Part shown: positions 1-8,767 of the stretch, one piece after another
Layout of the letters: each line of letters opens with the position of its first letter
How positions within the stretch are numbered: position 1 is the stretch's first letter
DNA from: Nocardioides sp. SR21
GTDB lineage: Bacteria > Actinomycetota > Actinomycetes > Propionibacteriales > Nocardioidaceae
Reading direction: 5' to 3'
Assembly: GCF_022761125.1 (NCBI RefSeq)
Contig: NZ_JAKWJR010000011.1
Location: 62,001 to 126,000, forward strand
Length of the DNA: 64,000 nt
Made by a program: the position numbers and the translations under genes
The notes under the pieces: model-generated
Told to the model about the DNA's origin: nothing
The model's database searches: none
Seen by the model: the letters and a program-made list of their open reading frames with translations, nothing else

Positions 1-1518
1 CCGCGGGTCGCGGACCAGCGCACGGGCCAGCGAGATGCGCTGGCGCTGCCCGCCCGACAGGGACGTGCCCCGCTCGCCGAGCTTGGTGTCGAGGCCGTCG
101 GGCAGCGCGGCGACGAAGCCGTCGGCCTGGGCCGCGCGCAGCGCCGCCCAGACGTCCTCGTCGGAGACGTCGGCACCGAGCGTGACGTTGCCGCGCACGG
201 TGTCGTCGAACAGGAACGCCGTCTGGGGCACGACGGCCGCGATCCGCGCGAGCTCGCCGTGGGCCAGGTCGCGCAGGTCGGTGCCGTCGAGGAGCACCCG
301 GCCCTCGTCGGGGTCGATCAGCCGGGTCATCAGGCTGGTGAGCGTGCTCTTGCCGGAGGCGGTGGCGCCGACCAGCGCGACGGTGCGGCCCGGCTCGACG
401 GTGAACGACACCTCGTCGAGGAGCCGCTGGTCGGGGTCGTAGCGGTAGCCGAGGCCCTGGACCTCGAGCCGCGAGCCCGCGTCGCCGGTCGTGACGGTGC
501 GGTCGCCGAACGGCATCTCCCCGGTCGCGCGCAGGACGTTGCGGACCCGGTGGTAGCCGACCACGCTGCGTGGGAACTCGCCCAGCAGCCAGCCGATCGA
601 GCGGATCGGGAACGACACGATCGTCAGCAGGAACGCGACGGTGACCACGTCGCCCGCGTCGGTCTGGCCGTTGACCACCCGCGCGACACCGACCGCGAGC
701 ACCACGAGCACGCCGAGGTTCGGCAGCGCGGCGAGCGTCGGGTCGAAGGCGGCGCGGACCCGCCCGGCGCGGATGTTGATGTCGCGCAGCCGGTTGGCCA
801 TGTCGGCGAAGCGCTCGGTCTCCTCGCTCTCGCGGCCGAGCGTCTTGACGACCATCGCGCCGTCGAAGGACTCGTGCGCGACCTCGCTGAGCTCGGCGCG
901 CAGCTGCTGGGCCTTGGTCATGAGCGGCGAGGCGCGGCGCTGGTAGGCGACGTTGGCGAGCACGACGCCCGGGAACACGAGGGCGCCGACCAGAGCGAGC
1001 ACCACGTCGGCCAGAAACATCTGGACGACCGCGATCACCATCATCACGACGGTGCCGAGCGCCATCGGGAGCGGCGCGATCGGGCCCCATGCTGCCTCGA
1101 CGTCGGAGTTGGCATTGGAGAGCAGCTGGCCGGTCGGGTGCCGCTGGTGCCACTCCATCGGCAGCGCGAGGTACTGCCGCGTCACGGCGCGGCGGGTGTG
1201 CGCCTGCATGCGGTACTGCATGATCCCGGCGCCCAGCCGGCGGGCCACGATGCCGACGGCCCGCAGCAGGGCGACGCCGACGAACAGCGCGACGACCGCG
1301 AGCAGCATGTCGGTGCCGATCTCGCCGGTGTCGAACGCCGGCAGCACCACGTGGTCGGTGGCCCAGCCGAGCACCCAGGCGTCGGCGACCGTCAGCGCAC
1401 CGAAGATCACGCTACCGGCGGTCGACAGCGCGAACACCCACGGCTCGCGGCGGATGGCGACCCAGAGTACGGCGGCGCCGGCACCCATCGTGCCCCGCCG
1501 CGTCTGCTCGTCCGTCAC
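1..1518 (-). CDS. ABC exporter, fused permease and ATPase (3' end outside window)
   Basis: This is a half-transporter of the ABC exporter type: an N-terminal six-helix membrane domain (about residues 20-320) followed by a nucleotide-binding domain. The Walker A motif reads GATASGKST and the ABC signature reads LSGGQRQRIS near the window edge; Walker B and the H-loop lie outside, so the C-terminus is missing here. I chose the GTG at 1518; an in-frame ATG at 1488 is an alternative. It is divergent from the 1597 gene with a 78-nt gap. The substrate cannot be told; lipids, drugs or siderophores are all possible for this family. Confidence 0.9.
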   Translation of the reverse strand, partial: MTDEQTRRGTMGAGAAVLWVAIRREPWVFALSTAGSVIFGALTVADAWVLGWATDHVVLPAFDTGEIGTDMLLAVVALFVGVALLRAVGIVARRLGAGIMQYRMQAHTRRAVTRQYLALPMEWHQRHPTGQLLSNANSDVEAAWGPIAPLPMALGTVVMMVIAVVQMFLADVVLALVGALVFPGVVLANVAYQRRASPLMTKAQQLRAELSEVAHESFDGAMVVKTLGRESEETERFADMANRLRDINIRAGRVRAAFDPTLAALPNLGVLVVLAVGVARVVNGQTDAGDVVTVAFLLTIVSFPIRSIGWLLGEFPRSVVGYHRVRNVLRATGEMPFGDRTVTTGDAGSRLEVQGLGYRYDPDQRLLDEVSFTVEPGRTVALVGATASGKSTLTSLMTRLIDPDEGRVLLDGTDLRDLAHGELARIAAVVPQTAFLFDDTVRGNVTLGADVSDEDVWAALRAAQADGFVAALPDGLDTKLGERGTSLSGGQRQRISLARALVRDPR

Positions 1519-1596
1519 TGTCGCACCCTTCCCGCCCGCGACAACTACGCGAGACGGCCACCCTATTCCGAGCAACCGACAGTAACCTTCCGGTTC

Positions 1597-2244
1597 ATGA
1601 CCGCCCCCGGCACCCAGGACAGCCTCGCCAAGCGCGAGCGCCGCGAGCTCTGCGACCTCGCCCTCACCCTCGGCCCCGACGCCCCGACGCTGTGCGAGGG
1701 CTGGACCGCCGCCGACCTGATGGCGCACCTCGTGGTCCGTGAGCACAAGCCGGTCGCGTCGATGGGCAACGTCGTCGAGCGGTTCGCCGGCCTCAACGAG
1801 AAGGCCATGGCGAAGGAGAAGGCGCGCGGGTTCGAGGTGCTCGTGGAGCGCTACCGCACGCCCGCGCTGTTCCTCCGCGCCGTACCGCCGGTCGACGAGG
1901 CGATGAACGGCTTCGAGCTGCTCGTCCACCACGAGGACCTGCGGCGCGGCGCCTCGTCGTGGGAGCCCCGCGAGCTCGACCCCGCCGAGCTCGACCTGCT
2001 CTGGTCCAAGCTCGGCAAGGGCATGAGGTTCTTCGGGCGGCGGGTGCCGGTCCCGGCCGTGATCCAGCGCTCCGACACCGGTGACACCGCCGTCGCGAAG
2101 AAGGGCGAGGACCCGGTCACCGTCAGCGGTCCGGTCGTCGAGCTGGTGCTGTTCCTGTTCGGGCGGTCCGCGCTCAGCGGCCTCACGTTCGACGGGCCCG
2201 CTGCCGCGGTCGAGGAGCTCCGCTCCGCCAACCTGGGGGTCTGA
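1597..2244 (+). CDS. TIGR03085 family / DinB-like metal-binding protein
   Basis: A 215-residue protein that I recognise as the actinobacterial TIGR03085 family, related to the mycothiol-dependent maleylpyruvate isomerase N-terminal (DinB-like four-helix) fold. The N-terminal half has the typical CEGWTAADLMAHLVVRE stretch, in which the His would be a metal ligand, and a later LLVHHEDLRR segment supplies further His residues. The family is inferred to be a metal-dependent thiol transferase, but no substrate is known. The ATG at 1597 was chosen over a long upstream in-frame extension that is antisense to the ABC exporter. Confidence 0.8.
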   Translation: MTAPGTQDSLAKRERRELCDLALTLGPDAPTLCEGWTAADLMAHLVVREHKPVASMGNVVERFAGLNEKAMAKEKARGFEVLVERYRTPALFLRAVPPVDEAMNGFELLVHHEDLRRGASSWEPRELDPAELDLLWSKLGKGMRFFGRRVPVPAVIQRSDTGDTAVAKKGEDPVTVSGPVVELVLFLFGRSALSGLTFDGPAAAVEELRSANLGV

Positions 2245-2285
2245 CCGGCCTCCCCACCGTCCGTGGGGCGACGTACCGTCGGGTC

Positions 2286-3221
2286 ATGAGAGGCGCCCTC
2301 GCCGCCCTGCTCGCGGCCTCGCTCGTCCTGGCTGGTTGCTCGGGCGACGGATCCGAACCAGCCGGCTCGCCGTCGGCGGACCCGGACGCGCCGGAGGTCA
2401 CCGAGCTCGATGCCGGCCCGGTGGGCGTCGCCGAGGTCGACGGCGAGGCGTGGACGACCCTGGTGCGTGACGGGGCGGTCCGCACCGCCGACGACCTACG
2501 CATCGACGTGGGTGAGTTCCCGCTGCGGCTGGTGGACACGCCGTCCGGCGTGTGGGTGAGCGTGATCGGCGACGGCACGGTCGTGCAGATCGACTCGGGC
2601 ACAGGTGAGGTCCTGCAGACCGTGCCGATCAAGCCGACGGGCAGCGAGCCGGAGGGCATCGCCTGGGACGGCGAGAGCCTGTGGGTGGTCGACCAGGCCG
2701 GCGGCCGGGTGCTGCAGCTCGACGGTGACGGGACCAAGGTGACGTCGTACTCCACCGACACCGAGCCGCGCCTGGTGGCGGTCGGCGAGTCGGGCGTGTG
2801 GGTCGCCAACTACGGCGGCTCCTCGGTCACCCGCATCGCCGGAGGGCGTGTGGAGACCGCGAAGCTGCCCGGTTGCACCGGCCCACAGGGCATCGCCGAG
2901 TCGGCCGGCAAGGTCTGGATCTCGTGCACGCTCAGCGGCAAGGTCGTCGTGCTCAACGCCGGCACGATGAAGCAGGTCGGCGAGATCCCCGACGTCCCCG
3001 ACGCCGACGCAGTGGTCGCGGGCGACGACAGCGTCTACGTCGTCGGCCAGTCCGGCCCGACCGTGTACGTCGTGGACCCGAAGACCGCGGAGGTCGCGGA
3101 CACCGTCGTGCTCGACGACGCCCCGCCCACCAGTGAGAACGTCGGCGCGGCGGTCGTGGGCGCCGACCTGGTGGTCACGCACCCCGACGTGCGGAAGATC
3201 TACACCGTGCCGCTGCCTTAG
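2286..3221 (+). CDS. secreted lipoprotein with beta-propeller-like repeats
   Basis: 311 residues with a clear lipoprotein signal: a short basic N-terminus, a hydrophobic Ala/Leu stretch and a lipobox LAGC, with the lipidated Cys at about residue 18. The rest shows repeated short blade-like segments (GVWVSVIGDG, SLWVVDQAGG, GVWVANYGGS, KVWISCTLSG), typical of YncE/Vgb-like propellers. It probably sits on the outer face of the membrane; the ligand is unknown. It is convergent with hisF, and the two stop codons overlap by 4 nt. Confidence 0.8.
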   Translation: MRGALAALLAASLVLAGCSGDGSEPAGSPSADPDAPEVTELDAGPVGVAEVDGEAWTTLVRDGAVRTADDLRIDVGEFPLRLVDTPSGVWVSVIGDGTVVQIDSGTGEVLQTVPIKPTGSEPEGIAWDGESLWVVDQAGGRVLQLDGDGTKVTSYSTDTEPRLVAVGESGVWVANYGGSSVTRIAGGRVETAKLPGCTGPQGIAESAGKVWISCTLSGKVVVLNAGTMKQVGEIPDVPDADAVVAGDDSVYVVGQSGPTVYVVDPKTAEVADTVVLDDAPPTSENVGAAVVGADLVVTHPDVRKIYTVPLP

Positions 3222-3979
3222 CGGACCGGGTGGCCGGCCGCGGCCAGCGAGCCCTTCACGTCCGCGATCCGCAGCGTGCCGAAGTGGAAGACCGTGGCCG
3301 CGAGCACGGCGTCCGCGCCGGCCTCGACGGCGGGCGGGAAGTGCTCGGTCGCGCCGGCGCCGCCGGAGGCGATCACGGGCACGCTCACCTCGCGGCGTAC
3401 GGCGCGGATCAGCTCGAGGTCGAAGCCGTCCTGGGTGCCGTCGGCGTCCATCGCGTTGAGCAGGATCTCGCCCGCGCCCAGCTCGGCCGCACGGACGGCC
3501 CACTCGATGGCGTCGAGGCCGGCGGACTTCCGGCCGCCGTGCGTGGTGACCTCGAAGCCGGAGGTCGTCCCGGCCGCCCGCCGGGCGTCGACGGAGAGCA
3601 CGAGCACCTGGTTGCCGAAGCGGTCCGCGATCTCGGCGACCAGCTCGGGCCGGTGGATCGCGGCGGTGTTCACCGCGACCTTGTCGGCGCCGGCGCGCAG
3701 CAGCCGGTCGACGTCGGCGACCGAGGACACTCCCCCGCCGACGGTCAACGGGATGAAGACCTCCTCGGCGGTCCGCGACACGATCTCCATCGTGGTCGCG
3801 CGGCCCTCGTGCGAGGCGGAGATGTCGAGGAACGTCAGCTCGTCGGCACCCTCGGCGTCGTACGTCCGGGCCAGCTCCACCGGGTCACCGGCGTCGCGCA
3901 GCTCCTGGAAGTTGATGCCCTTGACCACGCGGCCCGCGTCGACGTCCAGGCACGGGATCACCCGGACGGCGAGGGTCAT
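3218..3979 (-). CDS. hisF: imidazole glycerol phosphate synthase, cyclase subunit
   Basis: 253 residues with a TIM-barrel fold. HisF joins HisH and uses ammonia from it to turn PRFAR into imidazole glycerol phosphate and AICAR in histidine synthesis. The N-terminus VIPCLDVDAGRVVKG carries the first catalytic Asp, and the second lies in the AMDADGTQDGFD segment; phosphate-binding loops such as LTVGGGVSS are present. The ATG at 3979 overlaps the priA stop by 4 nt (ATGA), indicating translational coupling. It is the last his gene of this operon. Confidence 0.97.
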   Translation of the reverse strand: MTLAVRVIPCLDVDAGRVVKGINFQELRDAGDPVELARTYDAEGADELTFLDISASHEGRATTMEIVSRTAEEVFIPLTVGGGVSSVADVDRLLRAGADKVAVNTAAIHRPELVAEIADRFGNQVLVLSVDARRAAGTTSGFEVTTHGGRKSAGLDAIEWAVRAAELGAGEILLNAMDADGTQDGFDLELIRAVRREVSVPVIASGGAGATEHFPPAVEAGADAVLAATVFHFGTLRIADVKGSLAAAGHPVR

Positions 3980-4710
3980 CGGGGTCCCTTGGTGAGGGCG
4001 AGCGCGTCCTCCAGGGTGAACCTGCCCTCGTAGAGCGCGGTCCCCGCGATCGCGCCCTCGACGCCCTCCGGGACCAGGTCCATCAGCGCCCGGATGTCGT
4101 CGAGGGTCGTCACGCCGCCGGACGCCACGAGCGGCGCCGAGGTCACCGCGGCGACGTCGCGCAGCAGCTGGAGGTTCGGCCCGGCGAGCATGCCGTCCTT
4201 GTTGACGTCGGTGACGACGTAGCGCGCGCAGCCCTCGGAGTCGAGGCGCGTCAGCGTCTCGTAGAGGTCGCCGCCGTCCTTCGTCCAGCCGCGCGCGGCC
4301 AGGGTCCGACCGCGTACGTCGAGGCCGATCGCGACCTTGTCGCCGTGCTCGGCGATCACCTTGGCGCACCACTCCGGCTGCTCGAGGGCGGCCGTGCCGA
4401 TGTTCACCCGGCGGCAGCCGGTGGCCAGCGCCGCGGCGAGCGACTCGTCGTCGCGGATGCCGCCGCTCATCTCGACCTGGATGTCGAGGGCGCCGACGAT
4501 CTCGGCCTGGAGCTCGCGGTTGGAGCCGCGACCGAACGCCGCATCGAGGTCGACGAGGTGGATCCACTCCGCGCCGGCGTCCTGCCAGCGCATCGCCGCG
4601 GCCACCGGGTCGCCGTACACGCGCTCGGAGCCGGCCACGCCCTGCGCGAGCTGGACCGCACGGCCCTCGGTGATGTCGACGGCGGGCAGGAGCTCGAGGT
4701 AATCAGACAT
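3976..4710 (-). CDS. priA: bifunctional HisA/TrpF phosphoribosyl isomerase A
   Basis: 244 residues, a TIM barrel of the HisA family. In actinobacteria this enzyme usually isomerises both ProFAR (histidine pathway) and PRA (tryptophan pathway) and is called PriA. The LAARGWTKDGGDLYE loop supplies an Arg and Trp pair that matches the dual-specificity Arg143/Trp145 of M. tuberculosis PriA, which is why I use that name. The first catalytic Asp is in LLPAVDITEGRAVQL. The start at 4710 is separated by 5 nt from the upstream small gene. Dual activity is inferred from homology. Confidence 0.93.
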   Translation of the reverse strand: MSDYLELLPAVDITEGRAVQLAQGVAGSERVYGDPVAAAMRWQDAGAEWIHLVDLDAAFGRGSNRELQAEIVGALDIQVEMSGGIRDDESLAAALATGCRRVNIGTAALEQPEWCAKVIAEHGDKVAIGLDVRGRTLAARGWTKDGGDLYETLTRLDSEGCARYVVTDVNKDGMLAGPNLQLLRDVAAVTSAPLVASGGVTTLDDIRALMDLVPEGVEGAIAGTALYEGRFTLEDALALTKGPR

Positions 4711-4715
4711 GTCTC

Positions 4716-5042
4716 TCAGTTCTTGGTCATCAGGATCTGTGCGACGGGCAGGACGAGCGCGGTCACCAGCAGCGCGAACACGCGGACCGCCCAGTCGTCG
4801 GAGGCGAGCCACACGACGGCGTTGAGGATCAGGGCCGCGACCACCAGCAGCCGCGTCTGGGTGCGATGTCGCTCGGCGATCACCCCCGACGGCCCAGTGC
4901 GGCCCTTCGGGAGCCAGCGGGTCAGCGCGCGCTTGCGAGCCGCGCGCCGCTCGGTGCGCTCGGCCTCGGCGGCGCGAGCCGCGGCCTGGATCGCCGCCTC
5001 GCGCTCGCGCTCCTCGCGACGCCTGGCTCGTTCCTTGCTCAC
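4716..5042 (-). CDS. small basic membrane protein inside the his operon
   Basis: 108 residues. The first half is highly charged (many Arg/Glu, probably helical or coiled), and the second half carries two hydrophobic helices (LLVVAALILNAVVWLAS and VFALLVTALVLPVAQILM). The GTG start overlaps the hisH stop by 4 nt, and the stop is 5 nt from priA, so it is co-transcribed with the his genes. I do not recognise the family beyond a small actinobacterial membrane protein often found at this place; nothing links it chemically to histidine synthesis. Confidence 0.75.
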   Translation of the reverse strand: MSKERARRREEREREAAIQAAARAAEAERTERRAARKRALTRWLPKGRTGPSGVIAERHRTQTRLLVVAALILNAVVWLASDDWAVRVFALLVTALVLPVAQILMTKN

Positions 5043-5668
5043 AGGGAGTCCACCCAGTTGCGGAACAGCGCGGCGCCGGCGTCGCCGGACTTCTCGGGGT
5101 GGAACTGGGTCGCGGTCAGCGGGCCGTTCTCGACGGCGGCGACGAAGCGGTCCCCGCCGTGCTCGGTCCAGTGGACCAGTGGCGCACGGGTCCGGTCGTT
5201 GGTGACCAGCTTCCAGTCGCGGACGCCGTACGAGTGCACGAAGTAGAAGCGCTCGCCCTCGATGCCCTTGAACAGCGTCGTCCCCGGCTCGACCTCGAGG
5301 GTGTTCCATCCCATGTGGGGCACGACCGGCGCCTCGAGGCGCTCGACCACGCCCGGCCACTCGTCGCAGCCCTCGGTCTCGACGCCGTGCTCGACCCCGC
5401 GCTCGAACAGGATCTGCATGCCGACGCAGATCCCCAGCACCGGCCGGCCGCCGGACAGCCGGCGCCCGATGATCCGCTCGCCCTTGATCGCGCGCAGGCC
5501 CTGCATGCAGGCGGCGTACGCGCCGACGCCGGGCACCAGCAGGCCGTCAGCGTTCAGCGCCGTGTCGAAGTCACTGGTCAGCGTGACGTCGGCACCGGCG
5601 CGCTCGACCGCGCGGACGGCCGAGCGCAGGTTGCCCGAGCCGTAGTCGAGGACGACGACCGACTTCAA
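5039..5668 (-). CDS. hisH: imidazole glycerol phosphate synthase, glutaminase subunit
   Basis: 209 residues, a class I glutamine amidotransferase that hydrolyses glutamine and channels ammonia to HisF. The nucleophile Cys lies in GICVGMQILFE, and the catalytic His/Glu pair in FHPEKSGD near the C-terminus. I chose a TTG start at 5668 because the product then begins KSVVVLDYGSGN just as in M. tuberculosis HisH; a GTG at 5725 would add 19 poorly conserved residues. The 67 nt up to hisB are otherwise non-coding. Confidence 0.93.
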   Translation of the reverse strand: MKSVVVLDYGSGNLRSAVRAVERAGADVTLTSDFDTALNADGLLVPGVGAYAACMQGLRAIKGERIIGRRLSGGRPVLGICVGMQILFERGVEHGVETEGCDEWPGVVERLEAPVVPHMGWNTLEVEPGTTLFKGIEGERFYFVHSYGVRDWKLVTNDRTRAPLVHWTEHGGDRFVAAVENGPLTATQFHPEKSGDAGAALFRNWVDSL

Positions 5669-5735
5669 TCGGGGTCCCCGCTGTGCTGTGCGGCGGAGGA
5701 GCGAAGCGGGGGAGGCGCAGAACACCGTGGGGTGA

Positions 5736-6335
5736 TCACAGCGAACCCTTGGTGCTCGGCACGCCGGTCTCGCGCGGGTCGATGGCGATCGCGTCGCGGA
5801 ACGCCCGGGCGAACGCCTTGAACTGCGTCTCCACGATGTGGTGCGGCTCGCGGCCGGCCAGCACCCGCACGTGCAGCGCGAGGTGCGCGTGGAACGCGAT
5901 CGTCTCGAAGACGTGCTGGGTCAGCGACCCGAGGTAGTCGCCTCCGAGCAGGACGTACTGCTGCCCCTCCGGCTCGCCGGTGTGCACGCAGTACGGGCGT
6001 CCGGAGACGTCGACGACGGCCTGGACCAGCGCCTCGTCGAGCGGCACGGTCGCGTCGCCGAAGCGGCGGACGCCGACCTTGTCACCGAGCGCCTCGCGCA
6101 GCGCCTGGCCGAGCACGATCGCGGTGTCCTCGACGGTGTGGTGGGCGTCGATGTGGGTGTCGCCCTCGGTCTGGACGGTGAGGTCGAGCAGCGCGTGCCG
6201 GCCGAACGCGTCGAGCATGTGGTCGTAGAACCCGACGCCGGTGGAGATGTCGGTGCGGCCGGTGCCGTCGAGGTTCACCTCGACGAGGACCTTCGACTCC
6301 TTGGTCTGCCGCTCGATGCGGGCGGTGCGACTCAT
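5736..6335 (-). CDS. hisB: imidazoleglycerol-phosphate dehydratase
   Basis: 199 residues, the monofunctional dehydratase (no HisN-type phosphatase domain), converting imidazole glycerol phosphate to imidazole acetol phosphate. The manganese-binding motifs DAHHTVED and AFHAHLALHV are both present. The ATG at 6335 overlaps the hisC stop by 4 nt. Confidence 0.96.
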   Translation of the reverse strand: MSRTARIERQTKESKVLVEVNLDGTGRTDISTGVGFYDHMLDAFGRHALLDLTVQTEGDTHIDAHHTVEDTAIVLGQALREALGDKVGVRRFGDATVPLDEALVQAVVDVSGRPYCVHTGEPEGQQYVLLGGDYLGSLTQHVFETIAFHAHLALHVRVLAGREPHHIVETQFKAFARAFRDAIAIDPRETGVPSTKGSL

Positions 6336-7402
6336 CTCAGAACCTCCGTCAGTGCCTTCTTGAACGCCATCATCTCGTCTGCGGTGCCGATCGACACACG
6401 AAGCCACCCGTCGGGACCGGTCTCGCGGATCAGCACGCCCCGGTCGAGCAGGCCCTGCCAGACAGCATGACGGTCCTCGAAGGTGCCGAACAACGCGAAA
6501 TTCGCGTCGCTGTCCGCCACCGCCAGGCCCTGCGCGCGCAGCCAGTCGACGGTCGCGTCGCGCTCGGCGCGGAGCTCGTCGACCTTCCCGAGCAGCTCGG
6601 GCGCGTGCCGCAGCGCCGCGAGTGCGGTCGCCTGGGTGACCGCGGACAGGTGGTACGGCAGCCGCACCACCCGGATCGCGTCGCAGATCGCCGGGTCCGC
6701 GGCGAGGTAGCCGAGCCGCAGCCCGGCCGCCGCGAACGCCTTGCTCATCGTGCGGGTGACGACCAGGTTGCGGTGCTCGGGCAGCAGCTCGATCGCGCTG
6801 CGCACGCCCTCGCGCCGGAACTCGCCGTACGCCTCGTCGATGACGACGAGCCCGTCGCCGGCCGCCTCGCAGAGCGTGGCGATCGCGTCGAACGGCAGGG
6901 CGGTGCCCGTCGGGTTGTTGGGGCTCGGCAGCAGCACGACGCTCGGCTGCTGCTCCTTGACGAGGTCGTGGGCGTGGTCGAGGTCGAGCGAGAAGTCCGT
7001 CTCGCGGCGCCCGGCGACCCACTCGGTCAGCGAGTCCCGGGCGTACTCCGGGTACATCGAGTACGTCGGCGCGAAGCTCAGCGCGACGCGGCCGGGACCG
7101 CCGAACGCCTGCAGCAACTGGAGCATGACCTCGTTCGAGCCGTTGGCCGCCCACACCTGCTCGGGCGTGACGCCGTGGCCGAGGTACGCCGCCAGCGCGG
7201 CGCGGAGCTCGGTGAACTCGCGGTCCGGGTAGCGGTTCAGGGTCGTGGCGGCCTCGGAGACGGCGCGCGCGATGTCCGCGACGCACTCCGGCGAGGGGCC
7301 GTAGGGGTTCTCGTTGACGTTGAGCTGCACCGGGACGTCGAGCTGAGGAGCGCCGTACGGCTCGATCCCCTTCAGCTCCTCCCGCAGCGGAGGCCAGCTC
7401 AT
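6332..7402 (-). CDS. hisC: histidinol-phosphate aminotransferase
   Basis: 356 residues, a fold-type I PLP aminotransferase that makes histidinol phosphate from imidazole acetol phosphate and glutamate. NVNENPYGPS is the N-terminal substrate-binding motif, and the PLP lysine lies in VTRTMSKAFAAAGLRLGY. The start at 7402 overlaps the hisD stop by 4 nt. Confidence 0.96.
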   Translation of the reverse strand: MSWPPLREELKGIEPYGAPQLDVPVQLNVNENPYGPSPECVADIARAVSEAATTLNRYPDREFTELRAALAAYLGHGVTPEQVWAANGSNEVMLQLLQAFGGPGRVALSFAPTYSMYPEYARDSLTEWVAGRRETDFSLDLDHAHDLVKEQQPSVVLLPSPNNPTGTALPFDAIATLCEAAGDGLVVIDEAYGEFRREGVRSAIELLPEHRNLVVTRTMSKAFAAAGLRLGYLAADPAICDAIRVVRLPYHLSAVTQATALAALRHAPELLGKVDELRAERDATVDWLRAQGLAVADSDANFALFGTFEDRHAVWQGLLDRGVLIRETGPDGWLRVSIGTADEMMAFKKALTEVLR

Positions 7403-8700
7403 CGCTCGAACCGCACCGAGACCGCGGCGCCGTGCCCGGGCAGGTCCTCGGCGTTGGCGAGCGTGACGACGTGCCCGGCGACGGCCTCGAGGGCGTCGCG
7501 GGAGTAGTCGACGACGTGCACGGACTTCGTGAACGCGCGCACCGACAGGCCGCTGCTGTGGCAGGCGCAGCCAGCCGTGGGAAGCACGTGGTTGGAGCCG
7601 GCGCAGTAGTCGCCGAGGCTCACCGGGGCGTACTGACCCACGAAGATCGCGCCCGCGTTGCGCACCCGGGCCGCCCAGGCCGAGGCGTCCTCGGTGTGGA
7701 TCTCGAGGTGCTCGGCGGCGTACGCGTTGACGACGTCCAGGCCCTGCTCGAGGTCGTCCACCAGCACGATGCCGGACTGCGGGCCGGAGAGGCTGGTGCG
7801 GATCCGCTCGACGTGACGGGTCACCGAGACCTGCTTGTCGAGCTCGGCCTCCACCTCGCCGGCCAGCCGCTCGCTCGGCGTGACCAGCACGGACGCCGCC
7901 AGCGGGTCGTGCTCTGCCTGGCTGATCAGGTCCGCTGCGACGTACGCCGCGTCCGCGGTGTCGTCGGCGAGGATCGCGATCTCGGTCGGGCCGGCCTCGG
8001 AGTCGATGCCGACCTGGCCCTTGAGCAGTCGCTTCGCGGTGACCGTGTAGATGTTGCCGGGGCCGGTCACCAGGTCGACCTTGGCGCACGGGCCCACGCC
8101 GTACGCGAACATCGCGATCGCCTGGGCGCCGCCGACGGCGTACACCTCCTCGACGCCGAGCAGCGCGCACGCCGCCAGGATCGTCGGGTGGACGGAGCCA
8201 CCGAACTCCTTCTGCGGCGGGCTGGACAGCGCGATCGAGCCGACGCCCGCGGTCTGGGCGGGCACGACGTTCATCAGCACGCTGGAGACCAGCGGCGCCA
8301 GGCCACCGGGGACGTAGAGGCCGACGCGGTCGACCGGCACCTTGCGGTGGGTCACCCGGGCGCCGGGGCCGAGGTCGGTCACGGCGTCCTGCTCGAGCTC
8401 GTTGGCGCAGGTCGCGCGCAGCCGGCGGATCGACTCCTCCAGCGCGGCGCGGATCGCCGGGTCGAGCTCGGTCAGCGCAGCGGCGATGTCGGCCGCGGGC
8501 ACGCGGATCTCGTCGACGGTGACGCCGTCGAACTTCTCGCCGAACTCGCGGATCGCGTCCAGCCCTCGGGTGCGCACCGCCTCGCAGATCGCATGCACCG
8601 CGGGCACCGCCGCCTCGACGTCGAAGTCCGCGCGGGGCACGGCGGCGCGATAGTCGACGCCTCCGCGGTCGGCGCCTCGCAGGTCGATGCGCTGGATCAT
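7399..8700 (-). CDS. hisD: histidinol dehydrogenase
   Basis: 433 residues. The zinc- and NAD-dependent enzyme oxidises histidinol to histidine in two steps. The catalytic Glu-His pair is in NAYAAEHLEIHT, the HisD signature SNHVLPTAGCACHSSG is intact, and GPGNIYTVTAKR is the cofactor loop. It is the first his gene of this operon in the window; its start is only 67 nt from the start of the divergent Lon-domain gene, so the operon promoter must lie in or overlap that gap. hisG, hisE, hisI and hisN are not in the window. Confidence 0.97.
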   Translation of the reverse strand: MIQRIDLRGADRGGVDYRAAVPRADFDVEAAVPAVHAICEAVRTRGLDAIREFGEKFDGVTVDEIRVPAADIAAALTELDPAIRAALEESIRRLRATCANELEQDAVTDLGPGARVTHRKVPVDRVGLYVPGGLAPLVSSVLMNVVPAQTAGVGSIALSSPPQKEFGGSVHPTILAACALLGVEEVYAVGGAQAIAMFAYGVGPCAKVDLVTGPGNIYTVTAKRLLKGQVGIDSEAGPTEIAILADDTADAAYVAADLISQAEHDPLAASVLVTPSERLAGEVEAELDKQVSVTRHVERIRTSLSGPQSGIVLVDDLEQGLDVVNAYAAEHLEIHTEDASAWAARVRNAGAIFVGQYAPVSLGDYCAGSNHVLPTAGCACHSSGLSVRAFTKSVHVVDYSRDALEAVAGHVVTLANAEDLPGHGAAVSVRFER

Positions 8701-8767
8701 GACTCGATTCTACGAGCCGGAGCCGGTCCTCCCCGATCGGCGACAGTGGCTGGACTACGTTGAGGGT

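Noticed and set aside
5669..5725. 19-residue N-terminal extension of HisH from a GTG at 5725
   Set aside because: The added residues do not match HisH of relatives, and the codons look like intergenic sequence.
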